Positions 28,001 to 41,015 of a stretch of DNA of 64,000 nucleotides are shown here, one piece after another. The notes under the pieces were generated by a model, which did not search any database, had not been told where the DNA came from, and was given only the letters and a program-made list of their open reading frames with translations. This stretch comes from Serinus canaria (Eukaryota; Chordata; Aves; Passeriformes; Fringillidae), in assembly GCF_022539315.1 (NCBI RefSeq), contig NC_066322.1, forward strand, positions 21,338,765 through 21,402,764. Reading direction: 5' to 3'. The position numbers and the translations under genes were made by a program. Numbering within the stretch: the stretch's first letter is position 1; the number at the start of each line of letters is the position of its first letter.

Positions 28001-31000
28001 AGAAGTTTTTTTGGCTTTTCAGGCTTTTTTTTGCCTGAGCTATGGACAGATACCATCTGCTCATATAAGAATATACATCTCTAGTGTGTCATTGTACTCA
28101 TGTATGAAGTACACAGACACAGAAGAGCATCACCTCCCATCCCACCCCCACTGTGGAAGGGACAAAAGTCTTGGTACTCATTTTTGTTTGGGGGTTGAAT
28201 TAGAAGAGTGAAAATGATAATGACACAGAATTTCATTGCCTTTAAAATAGTTCTCAGATGACCCTTTCAGAACAGAATTAGCACCCACCAAGGTGCCGAC
28301 CTCAGCAGAACTCCCTTCTGCAAAGTTACTATACTGGTTCAGAATGCAGGAGCAGATTGTTTGGAAAAAAAGGCAACCAAAGGTATTTGACATACAAGCA
28401 TAAATATAGTGGCCTCTGAAAGGTGGTATTTCCAAGCAGAGAACTACCACATTTTTCCTTTCCTTACTGGAGATGTGAGGAACAGAAATATTAAAAGGCT
28501 TGTTCAAAATTACACTGGTATCTCTGGCAGAGAAGAGAGTCAAGCCTCACATCCCACATTTCAGACCACATACCTTTTGGATATCTGCCCAAAGAAGTTA
28601 AATCCCTTGTTTTATGTATTGCTCTGATGTAGCAATTGGTGAAACTTGAAACAAAACATAACAACCAACCTCAAAAATTCAAATCCCAATGATTTTCAAC
28701 GAGACTAAAATTTTTTAGCAATGAAACACAAGTACTTTGAGGTGTTGCCCAAGAGGATCAGCACATGGAAATATTAACACAAGCAAAACATTAACTAGGA
28801 TTTCCAGTAAAGACAGCATAGTCAGTTTGGTCCTTGGTATCAAATAGCAACATCTGCACTATGGTAGGTATAAACTAGTCCCATTACTTTTCTCCTTCAC
28901 ATAAAAAACAGATTGTCAGTATGAGAAAGAGTGTTTCTGGGTCACAGCATTAAAGTCAAGCTAATGCATACCAAATGCATCATCATCTATGTATTTTTAT
29001 AGTTCTGGGTTGTCTGCACTGTAGAAAAGTTGCTTTTTCTAAGATTATTCTTGCAGAGGCTAAATATAATAAAGAACAGCAGACTATTCAGTATTCTACC
29101 TTATCCTAGGTCCTTTTCTTCAGCTGACATACATGTGCTTAGATCTGTCTAATCATGACAAAGCTTTTTGGATCACTCTTGCCATTCAGGAGCCTTTTTC
29201 TAAACAACTGTACCATGGTCCCCACCTTCCAAAGAAAGATTCCAAAACAATATCAACTAAAACCCACATGTGCCTCATTTCCTCTGTAGGTAGGAATGAC
29301 CTAAGTAATCTACAGGAGAAGTACAGATTATTTTGCAAATGAAGTTACCTATACTTATAGACAGGAACTTTCTTGTCTATTCCTGCCTTGAAATCCTGAA
29401 TACCAAAGATGATCAAAATAATCCTGTCTGACATCATTTAATTTCCCTTTCTCAGTTAGGCCCCCCAACTTCTCCCTGCAGCACGGTTTGCCAGTTTGTG
29501 CCTCTCAGTGTGTGCAAACTATCACATCTCTACCTTCTTCATCCTTTAGCATATGAAATGATGCAGATTGCTCCTGGATAAAATGAATGCCTCTTAAATG
29601 ACAAATGTTTTATCAATGCAGGATAAAGCAAGCAGCTCAAACCCAACTATTATAAATTAAGTTATGGAAATACATAGCACATAGAGAAACATGAGGTTTG
29701 CACCACAGAGGGAACATGAAAAAAATGCTTGAATATTTGAGACTGCTACAGGCTTAGAGGGTAGTTAATTTTTGGAAAATATTCTTGGGACTTTTTTTGG
29801 CTTCAGAATGTGTCTAAAAACATGCCACCCCAAGTGCAGCTCAATTTTTCTGTCACTGAGGAGGAGAAGCTCCTGTGTGCTTGAGAGACCTGGGTTTGGG
29901 TGTCTCTGAGAACAATGGGACATGGCTTCTTCTTGGGGTTTGGGTGGGGGCAGGCTTCTTTCCCTAGACAAATGTCACTAAGGTGTTGCAAACAAACCCT
30001 CTAAATTCAAAAAAAATTATGACACAAAGTACAACTGCAAGACGTGACATCACACATGAACACACATCACTACAAAAGACAGAATTTACTGAATGTTGCT
30101 TCAAAATGTACAGATTAAAAAAAAAATAGTGACCACCCTTGCCTTGGAAAGGACAAAAGCAGAGATGAAATATCTTGCCTGTGGTGATGTAACAGGTCAG
30201 TAACAGAAGTGGGACTATAAAATGTGCCATCAGTTAAGTGAATCATGTACTACTCTTATAAACTATAAAATTGCTTCCCTTAAATCTCACTTGAAAGAAA
30301 AATACTGGCTTAAAGCTCATGCTGGTCTGCTTTGTCTCCAAATACATACTTCAAAGAAAAGTTGATAAATATTTATTCCAAGGGTGCTAGTGGCAATCTT
30401 TTAGAAGTGGAATAGCTACCAACAATATGTCATGAGAAACAAGTGATGAAGTTACTTGATGGCAGAACACTGGACGTTTATATGGGAAAATTGTCTGTCT
30501 CTGTCTAGTTTTTGAGACAGCCTAAGGAAAGTGGGGCAAGAAGGAGGAACACCAAGATCTCAGTTCACAGCTCCTGCAGTTAACTGAATGACTCCAACTC
30601 ACTAGGAAATTTTGCTCAGCCCTTAATGCAAAATACCTGAAAGAATAAAGAAATTGTGTGACTGGGGAAGGGTAAGGGGGGGCAGAAAGTTAATTACTCT
30701 CAGAAATGGTTTTAAATGCAATTTTTCAGAAGTTTCTCTAGCTACTATTTATTGGCAAGCAGGTTTGTAATAAATTATGGAGCCACACTCTGTTTCAAAA
30801 ATAAAAAGATTCACTATTTTATTTCATAGTTTGTGTTTTTCATTGCAAAATTTGAAGGCCATCCTGTATATATTTGATTACACATTTGCAATTTATTGTT
30901 TCCCTACTGTTAAACCCATCTTTTCCGTGAAACTGCTGAGCCTTTGAGAGGGAGCTGTTAAAACACTGCAGCTAATCAGTCCTTTTTCTGGAAGGACTCT

Positions 31001-31215
31001 CTCAGCTAGAAATGAGGTATAAGATCTGTGGCTTTCAAGTTCTGCTGTCTAAATTGTTCTTCCGCAACAGCTGGAGAAAATGCTTTCAAGAGTTTTGTGC
31101 TTCTTCCTGTGTGGGGATGCAGCTTTCCTCTAACGACTGTTTCCCATCAATACCCACAGACACCTACCTCCTTAACCACTGCTCTAACGGTCCCTCACCA
31201 CTTCCACCTTTCCGG
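22001..31215. other. Unannotated AT-rich sequence
   Basis: No gene or named repeat is supported. A G run of about 9 lies near 27000 and is followed by a T/G-rich tract. A GC-moderate patch at about 22240-22480 carries open frames on both strands without recognisable motifs. The minus-strand frame at 28178-28543 (121 codons) has no recognisable domain. Confidence 0.45.
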
Positions 31216-31345
31216 AAAGAAAAAGAAAAAGAAAAAGAAAAAGAAAAAGAAAAAGAAAAAGAAAAAGAAAAAGAAAAAGAAAAAGAAAAAGAAAAAGAAA
31301 AAGAAAAAGAAAAAGAAAAAGAAAAAGAAAAAGAAAAAGAAAAAA
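31216..31345 (+). repeat. (GAAAAA)n hexanucleotide microsatellite, about 21 units
   Basis: From 31219 to 31339 a G recurs exactly every six bases with only A between; the phase breaks after 31339, where six A precede the next G. The array is uninterrupted, which suggests recent expansion and likely length variation between individuals. It is all purine on one strand and therefore a candidate for triplex (H-DNA) structure. The lysine-rich, EK-rich and LF-rich open frames that cross it are artefacts of the repeat. Confidence 0.97.
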
Positions 31346-34300
31346 GAGGAAAAAATACTCATCTGGGAGAAGGTTTACAAATACCTGCACACCAGGCTGC
31401 TGAAGGAGATAGTATCTCAAAGAACTTAAAATTAGGCGTACAATTCTTGTCTAGAGATAAAAAAACCCAAAACGGTCCTGAGTGTGTGGAGGCAGCAGAT
31501 GTGACCAAAAAGTTCCGTATATACCCTCTCCCATGCTAAGATTACAGTGATCTTTATGGAAAACTTCACAGCTAGGAAAAAAATAAGCGTTCTTTTTCCA
31601 TGCAGTATAAGATGAAGAGTTAATACAGCTATATACAGTCCATTTTTTACTGAATAATTCCATGTCTTTTGAATTACAAGAAAGTTTAAAAAGTACTTCT
31701 CACCACCTACAAAACACATGAAAGCTCTATTTTTTCCAAGAGCCACTATCTGCTGACTTTTCTGGGAAATTTAATGTTTGTTTCATTTTCCAGAAGACTC
31801 TGGAAATCAACTGAATCGACAACTTAAACTCACACTGCATTAACAACAATATATTTTAACCTTATTAGGGCAATTATTGACCAACACAATTATTCAAATT
31901 GCAGTAAAATATTTAACTAACTGGTGTTTCTTTAGATAGTAACTGAGAGTATGAGAACCACCCAGAAAATCGTTGTGTATTAATAGTGACATATACTCTA
32001 ACCTATTATAAATATTGTACAGTTTCTCATCTGGTTTAGTTATTTGTTAGAAAGAAAAGAACAAGGACAGCTGCACCAGAAAAACCTGTACACGATGCAG
32101 TCTGGTAACTGGTCATATAGACCATTATTTCATGGAATACTCCCAAACTTCATTTGGGGTAAAAGATGATTACAGGACTCAAAAATTCTAAACTGCCACC
32201 TGGCTTTAGACCTGTCGCTAACGAAAATACAAATCAGTTTCCACACAGAATGCTAAAGGCTGCCACCCCCGCCCCTGAAAAAGGAGAAGTGCTTTTATTT
32301 AAATCAAATCATGAAGACAGTGATGACAAAATGTCACAGAAATGCATTTATAAAATCAGTTACTCAATAGCTAAAGCTGAAAAAGGATATCATATAAAGT
32401 CATTGCTGATATCCTCTGACCTCATAAAGCACAGGTTCACATCACTGAGAGAATGTTAAGTAGATAGCCTGCAAGGACTAAAGTTGAAAAGTGCTACAGA
32501 AGTATTTACTGAGTGTAAGGACACTGTCTGCAATCAAAGGGAAAACAAACATTAAAAGACCTATTTTAAAACCTTTCTTTTTTTTCCCCCACCCAGCTGA
32601 AAATAGAAGGCTGTTCACAACCACAGGATTCCACTCAGTCAAATTAATCATAGAGTGGAGTGGATTAAATTTAGATTAAAAAGAAAATAATTTTTACCAG
32701 AAAGGTTAACTCTGAGGTATTCATGAACAAAATAGCAAAATGAATGTTGAGAGTTTACAGAGGATCATCCAGGAAGCTCCATCCAAAGAGCCCAGTGCTC
32801 TGGCACTAAAGCCATGCCCAGCCAGGGCCTCAGCTATGGTTTGTGTGGCAGCCAGGGGAAATCTCAAGGTTGGTCTCTGTGGCTCTGACAGACTCAGAGG
32901 GGAAAAGGGGCACTCTGATCAGTTTGTGGTTATTAGCAATCCCTGATTATGGAATGGCTGTGCCACTGCACAAACACCACAGCCAGCATCTCCTCTCCCT
33001 TCAACAAAAAACATTACAAATGCATTAATAGTAAGATTGATAACACTGTTTTTACGTTGCTAATATTAATAAGTGTGCTAATTCACATTTGGGTGTTTAT
33101 GTAAATATATCCAAACTTTTGAAGCAATTTATCTTAACCTGAGAATGAGACACTGCAAATTCAGTTTGTGTGGCTAGAGCATGGATTCAAATGCATTAAT
33201 TCCATTCTTGGTAGAGGTTCCCTATTACAGGAGTATAGGAAAAATAAAAAATGGAATTTTGTAAAGAAATAGGACAATATCAAAAGTTAGGTGAACAGTT
33301 AAAATCTAAGGGGAAATTCACAGGTAATTCTAATATTAGAAAGCTTTTCATGGTGTAATAAATAATTTGGGATTACTTGACTGCTACAGCAGTTCCCAAA
33401 GGTGTTTTGGATGCTGATTTGGGAGAGTTAGAAAGAGACAAAAGACTGAACTTAGCGTAGGAGGGAAAAAAGGAGCAGTATCCAGAACCACTCACAAAAA
33501 GATGCAACAAAGACAATACATAAGTAGGTGGCTATTTTTATTTCCTCTGCTTATTTAGGAGAGTACCTCAAATGAAAATTCTGAAATCCCAGATTTCTAT
33601 TTTTCCACTGATTTTTTATCAAGTAAAAATCAGAAGAGGATTATCAGCAATTTTTTATAGAACTTGGTGAAAATAGCTTTACTTCCACTGCCAATGCATA
33701 ACTATAGGTTTTTTTAGTTTGATGACAATGCTGTTCAGCTACTTAATGTTTGAGTTTAAATATCAGAAAAGTTCATCCTATTGTTTGTTTTCTTTTCACT
33801 TTTCTAATTCAGAAAATGTCTCTTTTTTAATGCAAGAAATTCAAATGATATTTGAATCAAACATTCAAATGTAGAACATGTACAAAACTTTTCTATTGCA
33901 AAAAGCTGATTTTTCTGCATTTCCTATTCTCAAAAAAGCAGTTACTTAATTTTTGCCAGGTGTATACTTTTACATCAACTAAAGCAATGGATAGGACCTA
34001 AATTAAATTCAAAATTTTAATTTAGACACTAAGAACCTATTTAAACATTTTGGTTTAATTAGAAATTTTATTTCATAATCTCATTTAATGAGTATATTCA
34101 CCAATGATAAAAGACTTCAAAGACTCTTTTTCTTGTAAAAAATCTCAAAATGACCACATCTTAATTAAACTGCATGCAAATAGCCTTCTAAGGGAACAGC
34201 CATCTTATACATTTTAGTTTCATCTTTTAAAAAAGGGCCATGCAAACCACTAAAATTAGAAATAGCTCATTGTTGGTAACAAAACAAGACTCAGATTCCA

Positions 34301-37300
34301 AGGTGCTTGCTCTAAATCAGAATTAAATATGTGCTCTTATCAGACTGTAAGCATTTGATTGTTTATTTTTATGCATCCTTAAGAGCTTGTTTGGAAATTT
34401 CACATCCATAGATATGCATGTATTTGTCAGTGGGAACACCAAACTCCAGCTTGTCAGCTATCACACTTGTCTTCTCTCCCTTCATGAGAAAATGTGCACT
34501 GAAATGAACGTCCCTGTCCTGTCCCCAGCTCACCAGTGGCACTCCACAACGTGCTGTGGGTCACAGCTTTCACCCTGCACTTCAGACTTTGTGCAAACCA
34601 ATTCTGCAATGTTAAGCCAGAGTTTAGATTCTGTAGCCAATATTAGTGTAAAAGCATCAGGATTATAAATCAAACTTTTCTCATTTCTGTGTCAGTGAGT
34701 GCAGCAGGAGGAGCTTTCACTGACTGGTGCTCCTTTCTGGCCCCACTCGCTGCTCCCATGCACTGCAGCATTCAAAATTCATCACTGCTTTCATGGGTAA
34801 CAATAGCATCAGCTGATAATGTGCCAGACCAATGGAGTCTTATTTCATTCACTTCAGGGTAGCTTAAAGTCTTAACTTGTGGGATTTTTGGTCTTGGGCT
34901 GGGAAAGCAGGGTGAAGAGTGAGTTTTACTATTCACACACTTTCTTTTGTATAGGTGACAGAGCATTAGCAGAGACAGAGATACACACGTTTTTTGAATG
35001 TAAAAAATTAACATACATAATCCAAGGAGACAACACAGTAACTTGAATAGAATCCATTCACAGATAACTGAGTAAAAATAATCTGTCCATATTGCAGCTA
35101 CTCTGTGCCACCATCTGTATCTGATCTTTATATAGATGGATGATACATTGACTCCTGCAGCACTGCTCCAAAATCTCACAGCAGAGACAAAACTTTTGTT
35201 TATCTTTCAGCAAACTCATCGAAACAGCCTTCAGCCAGCTCCACACCTCCAACACCATTAGAAGATGCCTGACAACATCACTGCAGTTTTAGGGTGATTT
35301 ATCTGAATGCTACTGAAAGAAACATCCATAAACAAGGTGTGCTACTGGATCTCACAAGCCTAGCATATAAATGTGACAAATTCCAAAATAACTTGCTGTT
35401 AAGCTTCCTTGGAATGCATAATTTACAGTGGATGAATTCAACCCTTGGTTGCTCACATGGGCAGCTGCCACTTTCAGCCCTCACTCTGTGAATCAAGTCA
35501 GGGCTGCAGGGTCTCGTGTTTCTGCCTGCCACCACAAGAACTGAAATCCAGAGGCAAAAAGTTCCTAGCAAGTGGGGTCACAAGAGTTTCTGCTATTCTA
35601 CTGTATATTTAATGTTAAATTTTCTACCTCACTTAATTTATTCATCTTTGATGAGAAAAGGGGTCACTGGTAACATTTCACTAATTTGTACTGGTTGCCA
35701 GGTTGGCATACACAGCTGAAAAAATACAGAGTTGCTTTCTTACCTTCATTTTCTTCTTTCCTTTCCACCCCTTTTAAACATAAACTAAAAAATATTACCT
35801 TTGTAATACACAAGCAATCTCTTTCCTGCACAGTCTGGAGTTGTAGGCCTTCCATCAGTCTTTTTCACCACACTTTTAACGCCACTTCAGCATTAAGGAG
35901 CTTCATAACTGCACAGCAACTGGCTGGCTGCCAACCAGCTGCAAAACAAACGCCCCTTGTATTGACATTAGAGGTTCCTTGATCATATTCAATAAAGAAC
36001 CTTTGATGTTAGCACTATTGGCTAATATCATCTTACAGGGTCTTGAGGGAGAGTTTATCAAATCTGTAAGACAGATCATGAAGAAAAAAGGACCCTCTAG
36101 TTTCAGAATACAACAAAGTTTGTGTTTTGCAAGGTAAAAATAGTATTTATAGGTGGGAAAATGTCAAAATACACACAACATCTATGAGTCATCATTTTTT
36201 TGTGTGACATTTGGTGAACCACAGATCTCACCTTGTCTGGCAAAACCCAAGTTGTGCTCTCTTGTTATCCAGCCTCCAAGAGTGAAGTCCTCCTAAACAA
36301 ACCAGCCATGCTTGGGTACCTTTCTGTCACTCCATATCCTCCCGACTGCATCCCACATCCCCCTGACCTTCCTTTGCTATAGCCAGGCAGCTGCCTCCTT
36401 CTTCGCCTTCCTGGCAGACTTTCTGCTTTCAGAACAGTCTGTCACCCTGCCCACAGTGTGGCACTTCAACACTTGGCAGGTTCAAAGAAAAACTTCTAGT
36501 GCTCTAGTACTATGGGCTGTTTAGTTTAGTGAGACCTCTTTAAGTACATGAAACCATAAAAGCAGAGACAGGCCGCCCAAAAGGTTCCAAAACAAAAGGG
36601 ACAGGAAAAAAAAAAAAGGTGGTGCAATACACAGTGCCCTGTTACAGAGTGCTCCAAGAGAAAGGACCTCTGGAAAGGTAGAAATCTTTCCACATTTTTT
36701 ACTGAAATATGGAAGGTGTACTAGGTTTTGGGGGTGGTTGTAGTGGTTTTGGCTTTTTTTTCCTCCATTGCTTCATCTTTCTCTTTCTTCTTTAGTTTTC
36801 TGTTCCACTGTAGGAAATTCCAAAGGAGACCCAGCTTCTTGTCCTCTTTTTCAGCTACTGCATAATTTCACTCTTCCCAGCCCTCTAGACATGGAACAGC
36901 GCCTGGCTAAATGTTCTGACATGGAAGATTCCTTCCAGTATTAAGCTGGAGAAAACAATTTCCCTACCATACCAGCCATCTCCTTTTAGTCTTAGTGGGA
37001 CACATCTGTTTATGAGCAGGTAAAGTGACCCTGCTGGAGGGTGGTGTCAGTGTGTTGTGGTCTCAGGCTTGCCTCCAGCACTGCTTATCAACAAATGCTA
37101 GTGAAGTGCATTAGTATCAAGTAGTCCCACTTTTCTGTTATACTCTTCTAGCTTGCAACAACCTGAGGTTTATTAGCTCACAGATCTCTAAAAACTTCTC
37201 GCCACTGATTTTTTAATAATAGAGGGAAAAGACAGAAAAAGGCTATCCCATATCATTTACATGAGAAAATAAGATATTCTGTTTCATTTTTGTGAAAATA

Positions 37301-37319
37301 GACAGGCACAGATGGAGAT
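31346..37319. other. Unannotated AT-rich sequence
   Basis: No gene is supported. Two plus-strand frames have somewhat protein-like composition (32166-32459, 97 codons; 32740-32946, 68 codons), but neither has good splice signals or a recognised domain. A frame at 36312-36524 contains a short hydrophobic stretch but no complete membrane-protein signature. An A run of about 12 lies near 36607. Confidence 0.45.
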
Positions 37320-37341
37320 GATGATGATGATCATCATCATC
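37320..37341. repeat. GAT/ATC triplet palindrome, 22 bp
   Basis: GATGATGATGA (37320-37330) is followed directly by its exact reverse complement TCATCATCATC (37331-37341), centred on TGATCA. A GAT triplet run that switches strand at its midpoint suggests a small inversion or template switch during repeat expansion. Confidence 0.9.
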
Positions 37342-37344
37342 TTT

Positions 37345-40300
37345 TGAATGCTGGATTATGCTCTCATATTGGCCTGGCCTACTCAGCAAGGCACAGTCAT
37401 TCTATGTCATTAGACATAGCCCATATGAAATAATTGACACTGTTCTATTTCTTGGGCCAGCTCGTCCCTCTTTCTCCTGTTTTGTCTGCCCAGCTCAAGG
37501 ACTGCTGCCTCTTCACTCCCACCACCAGTCCCTGAAAATATTCAGGGATATTTTCACTTTAGGCTCAGCACTTCCCACTCTGGGAGCACAGATTGAGCAA
37601 CACTCCCCTCTTGTCACTGGTGGGAAAACCCCTCAGCCCTGCTTGCCCTCTACCTTATATCAATGACAGAGGCACTCGAAAGGGGCTTTCAATAATAAAA
37701 ATATTTCTTATTAATCTGCATGCTGGCTGGAACACCTGTATGTTTATTTACCAGTTTGCTGTGTGAGATGTTCAACCTAATTGATTTCATGCCCAGAGGC
37801 AGATATTTTGAACTAATTAACAGATGTATGAACTTCCTTCAGACATGAACTATTCAGGTTATCACATTGCATTGAACCAATATCCAAACACCAGCTCACA
37901 ATGTAATCTTAGCAGGGAGGAATTTCTCAGGGCAACAGCCTCCAAAAGAAGTAACAATTCTCCTCCCTGCGATTTGTATCATTGTGCTCCTTTTCCAGCT
38001 ACTTTCTTCAGGTGAACGTGTTTTTGCAAGCTATTTTACATTCACTTCAACAAGCTTTTCTGAAAATGTTATTGCTTCTTTGAAATAGGAAACTGAATAA
38101 TAGAACAAACTATGACCATACTTTGGAAAAATACCCACTTTAATTTGTGAATGAACTGATTAGTTACTCAACTCCCCAAAGATAAAAGTGCAAGATCACC
38201 CAAATGTTTTATACCATGGCTATTACTCAGTTGCCTTTAAACAGGCAACTGCCTTTAATGTGTTAATTAAATCATTAAAAGCTGTCAGTTCTTCTATAAA
38301 TTCATTTGTATGTAATATAGATATTTTAAAAAGGGCCTGAGATATAAAACCAAGCTTCTTTAGGAATGAAGGAAAAGCAACATTAAGAGTAGACAGAAAA
38401 TTATGTAGATGAAAAGAATTCAGACAGAAAAGATATTGCTGTCCAACATCTCTACTGTTCCCCAAATAAACCTTTTATTTTGGTAAGTGATTTTCAGAGC
38501 ATTAGAAAACATTTTCAGTATGGAGAATAACATATAGAAGAAAGGAGAGTGGCAGTTAAGCTGTTGTAGAAAAAAAGAGAAGGAACATGAACCCCTAAAA
38601 TGTCATTGTCAATGTACTTAAGAAGGTTTGTAGAGGCATGGAAAGGGAAAGATTTGATACAACACTATCAAATTTCCTGGAACGGCTATAATCATTAATG
38701 ATTTTTACTGTAAAAAAAAAATCACATGTACAAAATGATGTCTCAAACAGTTGAAGTTTTAAACAAAATGAATGTTCTAAATGAAATCAAAGGTGATTGT
38801 ATTGTGTAGCTTAAAGGACATGAGTTACTAATTCTAATTGTCAAAGGTGATTTGAGACCCAAAGAGCTGAAATGTCTAAAGAAGCCAAAGAATAGTCCTT
38901 GCAAAGATAGACAGTTTCCAGACCAGTCAGTGAGAGAAGAGAGGTATTTAAAGAGCTGAAGTCCTGGGACTTTGAACAACTTAGTAGATTTGGGCTGGGA
39001 TAAAATAGAGCAAGCAGTTTGTTTTCAACACTGGATGAATAAATATTAGATCTTTAAAGGTTTCCTGCATTTTTGCCCATTTCCAAATCAGACTTTTATT
39101 GTACGCTAATATTTTCATATTTCTGTCTTTACATATCTGAACTCCACTGCTGCTAAGACAGAAAGAAAGAAAGAGATCCTCATCATGTTAGGTATTACAT
39201 GGATAAAGCATTAGGAACAGAAAATTCAAAAAAAGGTTAACAAAATGAGACAACCATATTTTAAGCATTACTATTTCAGGCAATCCAGAGATGTCTCTAA
39301 CTTTTATGACACTTGCCTACATTACAGATATTTCATATTGAGAATAAGATGCCTACTTTCATTTTTCTCTTCAAATCTGTACATTTTTGCCTTTAATTTT
39401 CTTTCAATAACCCTATAAAATCAAAAGCTCACTAGTTATTTGCACATTTCTCATATCTGAAAAACATTAAGAGTTAAAAAACCCAGCATTTTTTAGAAAA
39501 GTGGATGCATAAGGGAAATTTTTAAAACTGGAAATGTTTGCAGTATGGACATTTAGTTCTTCACACTCTAGTGAACCTGTGAATTTCCTTTTTATAGTTG
39601 CAATATGACAGTCTACAATTTATGTCTACAAACTATGTTTAAGTATTAAACACTAGATATCATTATCGAAGGATTTTTAAAAGATAGCATAGTTCTGCAC
39701 ATTAACACAACATTGAAGGCAAGTATTTTTGCTTCTTCAGTGTGAGATGACTTTTTGATTTCACATAATAAAAAACTGTAGCCAAACAACCTGGGTTTTC
39801 TTTTCAAACCTACCCTATGTTTTTCTAAAATAACAAATTTAACCTTCAGAGATGTGTATGGCATAAAAGAGGCAGTCAACTAGTAGTTTACTTTGCTTTT
39901 TATAGCCACATTACTCTCTATTTTCACTGAAAAAGGCCACACATGCTATTTTAAAGTCTGATGACTCCAGCCTTTTTAGTGTAAAGCCTCAGCCCCTCCC
40001 CGCCTCCTCCTCAAATCCTCAGACTGTCCAGTGACTTGAACAAGTATTGCTTTTTCTGTGCAAGCATCTCCCTCCTAAATCAATATACCAGGGTGAAGGC
40101 AGCTTGTCATTTCCTGTCACAGGATACCCTTCTAAATTACCCTTTTCTTTTTAAGAGTTCAGCAAATCATGTTTCAAGAAATGACCATTTTTATTTCCTT
40201 TCTGATTTAACATGTTAAAAATAAACACCAGCCATACTGCTCATGAAGTCCAGAGCCAGATGAGAGAATTTTAGATCTAAAATATACATCAAACTATTTC

Positions 40301-40921
40301 TTCTCACATCTAAAACTAGTTATACTTGAAGTCAAAAAAAGAGAGCAATCTTTAGGTGGGATACTTTTAAAGATATTTATAAAAGTAGAAAAGGGATCTG
40401 AAGAAATTACAGCAAATTCTTTCCCCTACTTTTGAGATTTGATGTTGGAGCATGCATTCTTGATTGACAGAAAACAAATGTCCACAAAAATGCTTATACC
40501 TCTGATTTAAACTGTAATAGTCTGAAAGGTGTTGAAATTAAAACCAGTCAAAGTTACAGGCTTTCACACCACGTTTTACCTTGGAGTTCATGTTTTAGAT
40601 GAGGAATTACCACACATGCTGTACTATTAGCACAGTTCTCAGAGCAAGAGTTACAGCCACAAATTCCATGCAATGATATTGAGAATGAAATTCTGAAAAA
40701 TGGGAGTCTTACTTGAGTGGCCTAACCAAAACCTTTTAATAAATAATAGGCTTTGATCAAATGGTAATAGAATATTTTATTTGATTTGCAAACTCACCTT
40801 TATTAAAACATCATTTTGCTTATGAATAGTTTCAAGCTGTAAATGTCTGGGTGTAAGCCTGGGACAGGGGCTGGCCCATGCACGGGGTCAGTGTGGAAAC
40901 AATCATTTAGGACACACAGGG
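37345..40921. other. Unannotated AT-rich sequence
   Basis: No gene or named repeat is supported. The content is AT-rich unique sequence with short homopolymer runs (for example A9-10 near 38713) and a GAAA-type run near 39160-39172. Confidence 0.45.
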
Positions 40922-41015
40922 TCATAGAAGGCTGTGGGATGGAAGGGACCTTAAATACCACCTTATTTCACCCTCCCTGCCATGGGCAGGGACACCTTCC
41001 ACTAGCCCAGACTGC
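40922..41015 (-). mobile_element. CR1 LINE, short 3' end fragment
   Basis: Read on the plus strand this is the reverse complement of a CR1 3' end. It begins with TCATAGAA, the reversed terminal octamer, and continues through the familiar blocks GGATGGAAGGGACCTTAAA and CCATGGGCAGGGACACCTTC to CCACTAGCCCAG. Only about 95 bases are recognisable, so it is a heavily 5'-truncated and inactive copy. It has the opposite orientation to the fragment near 12.6 kb and belongs to a related but different CR1 subfamily, judging by the sequence before the octamer. Confidence 0.88.

Noticed and set aside
28178..28543. 121-codon minus-strand frame
   Set aside because: Unrecognised, no domain, AT-rich surroundings; no evidence beyond being open.
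31012..31539. 175-codon frame with a long EKEK tract, and the overlapping poly-lysine and LF-repeat frames
   Set aside because: All are translations of the (GAAAAA)n array in different frames and strands.
32166..32459. 97-codon plus-strand frame of protein-like composition
   Set aside because: No recognised motif, no convincing acceptor or donor, and no supporting neighbour; chance is sufficient.
36312..36524. Plus-strand frame with a hydrophobic AAASFFAFLA stretch reminiscent of a MARVEL-type membrane protein
   Set aside because: The similarity covers about ten residues, other transmembrane segments are missing, and the rest of the frame is unlike that family.
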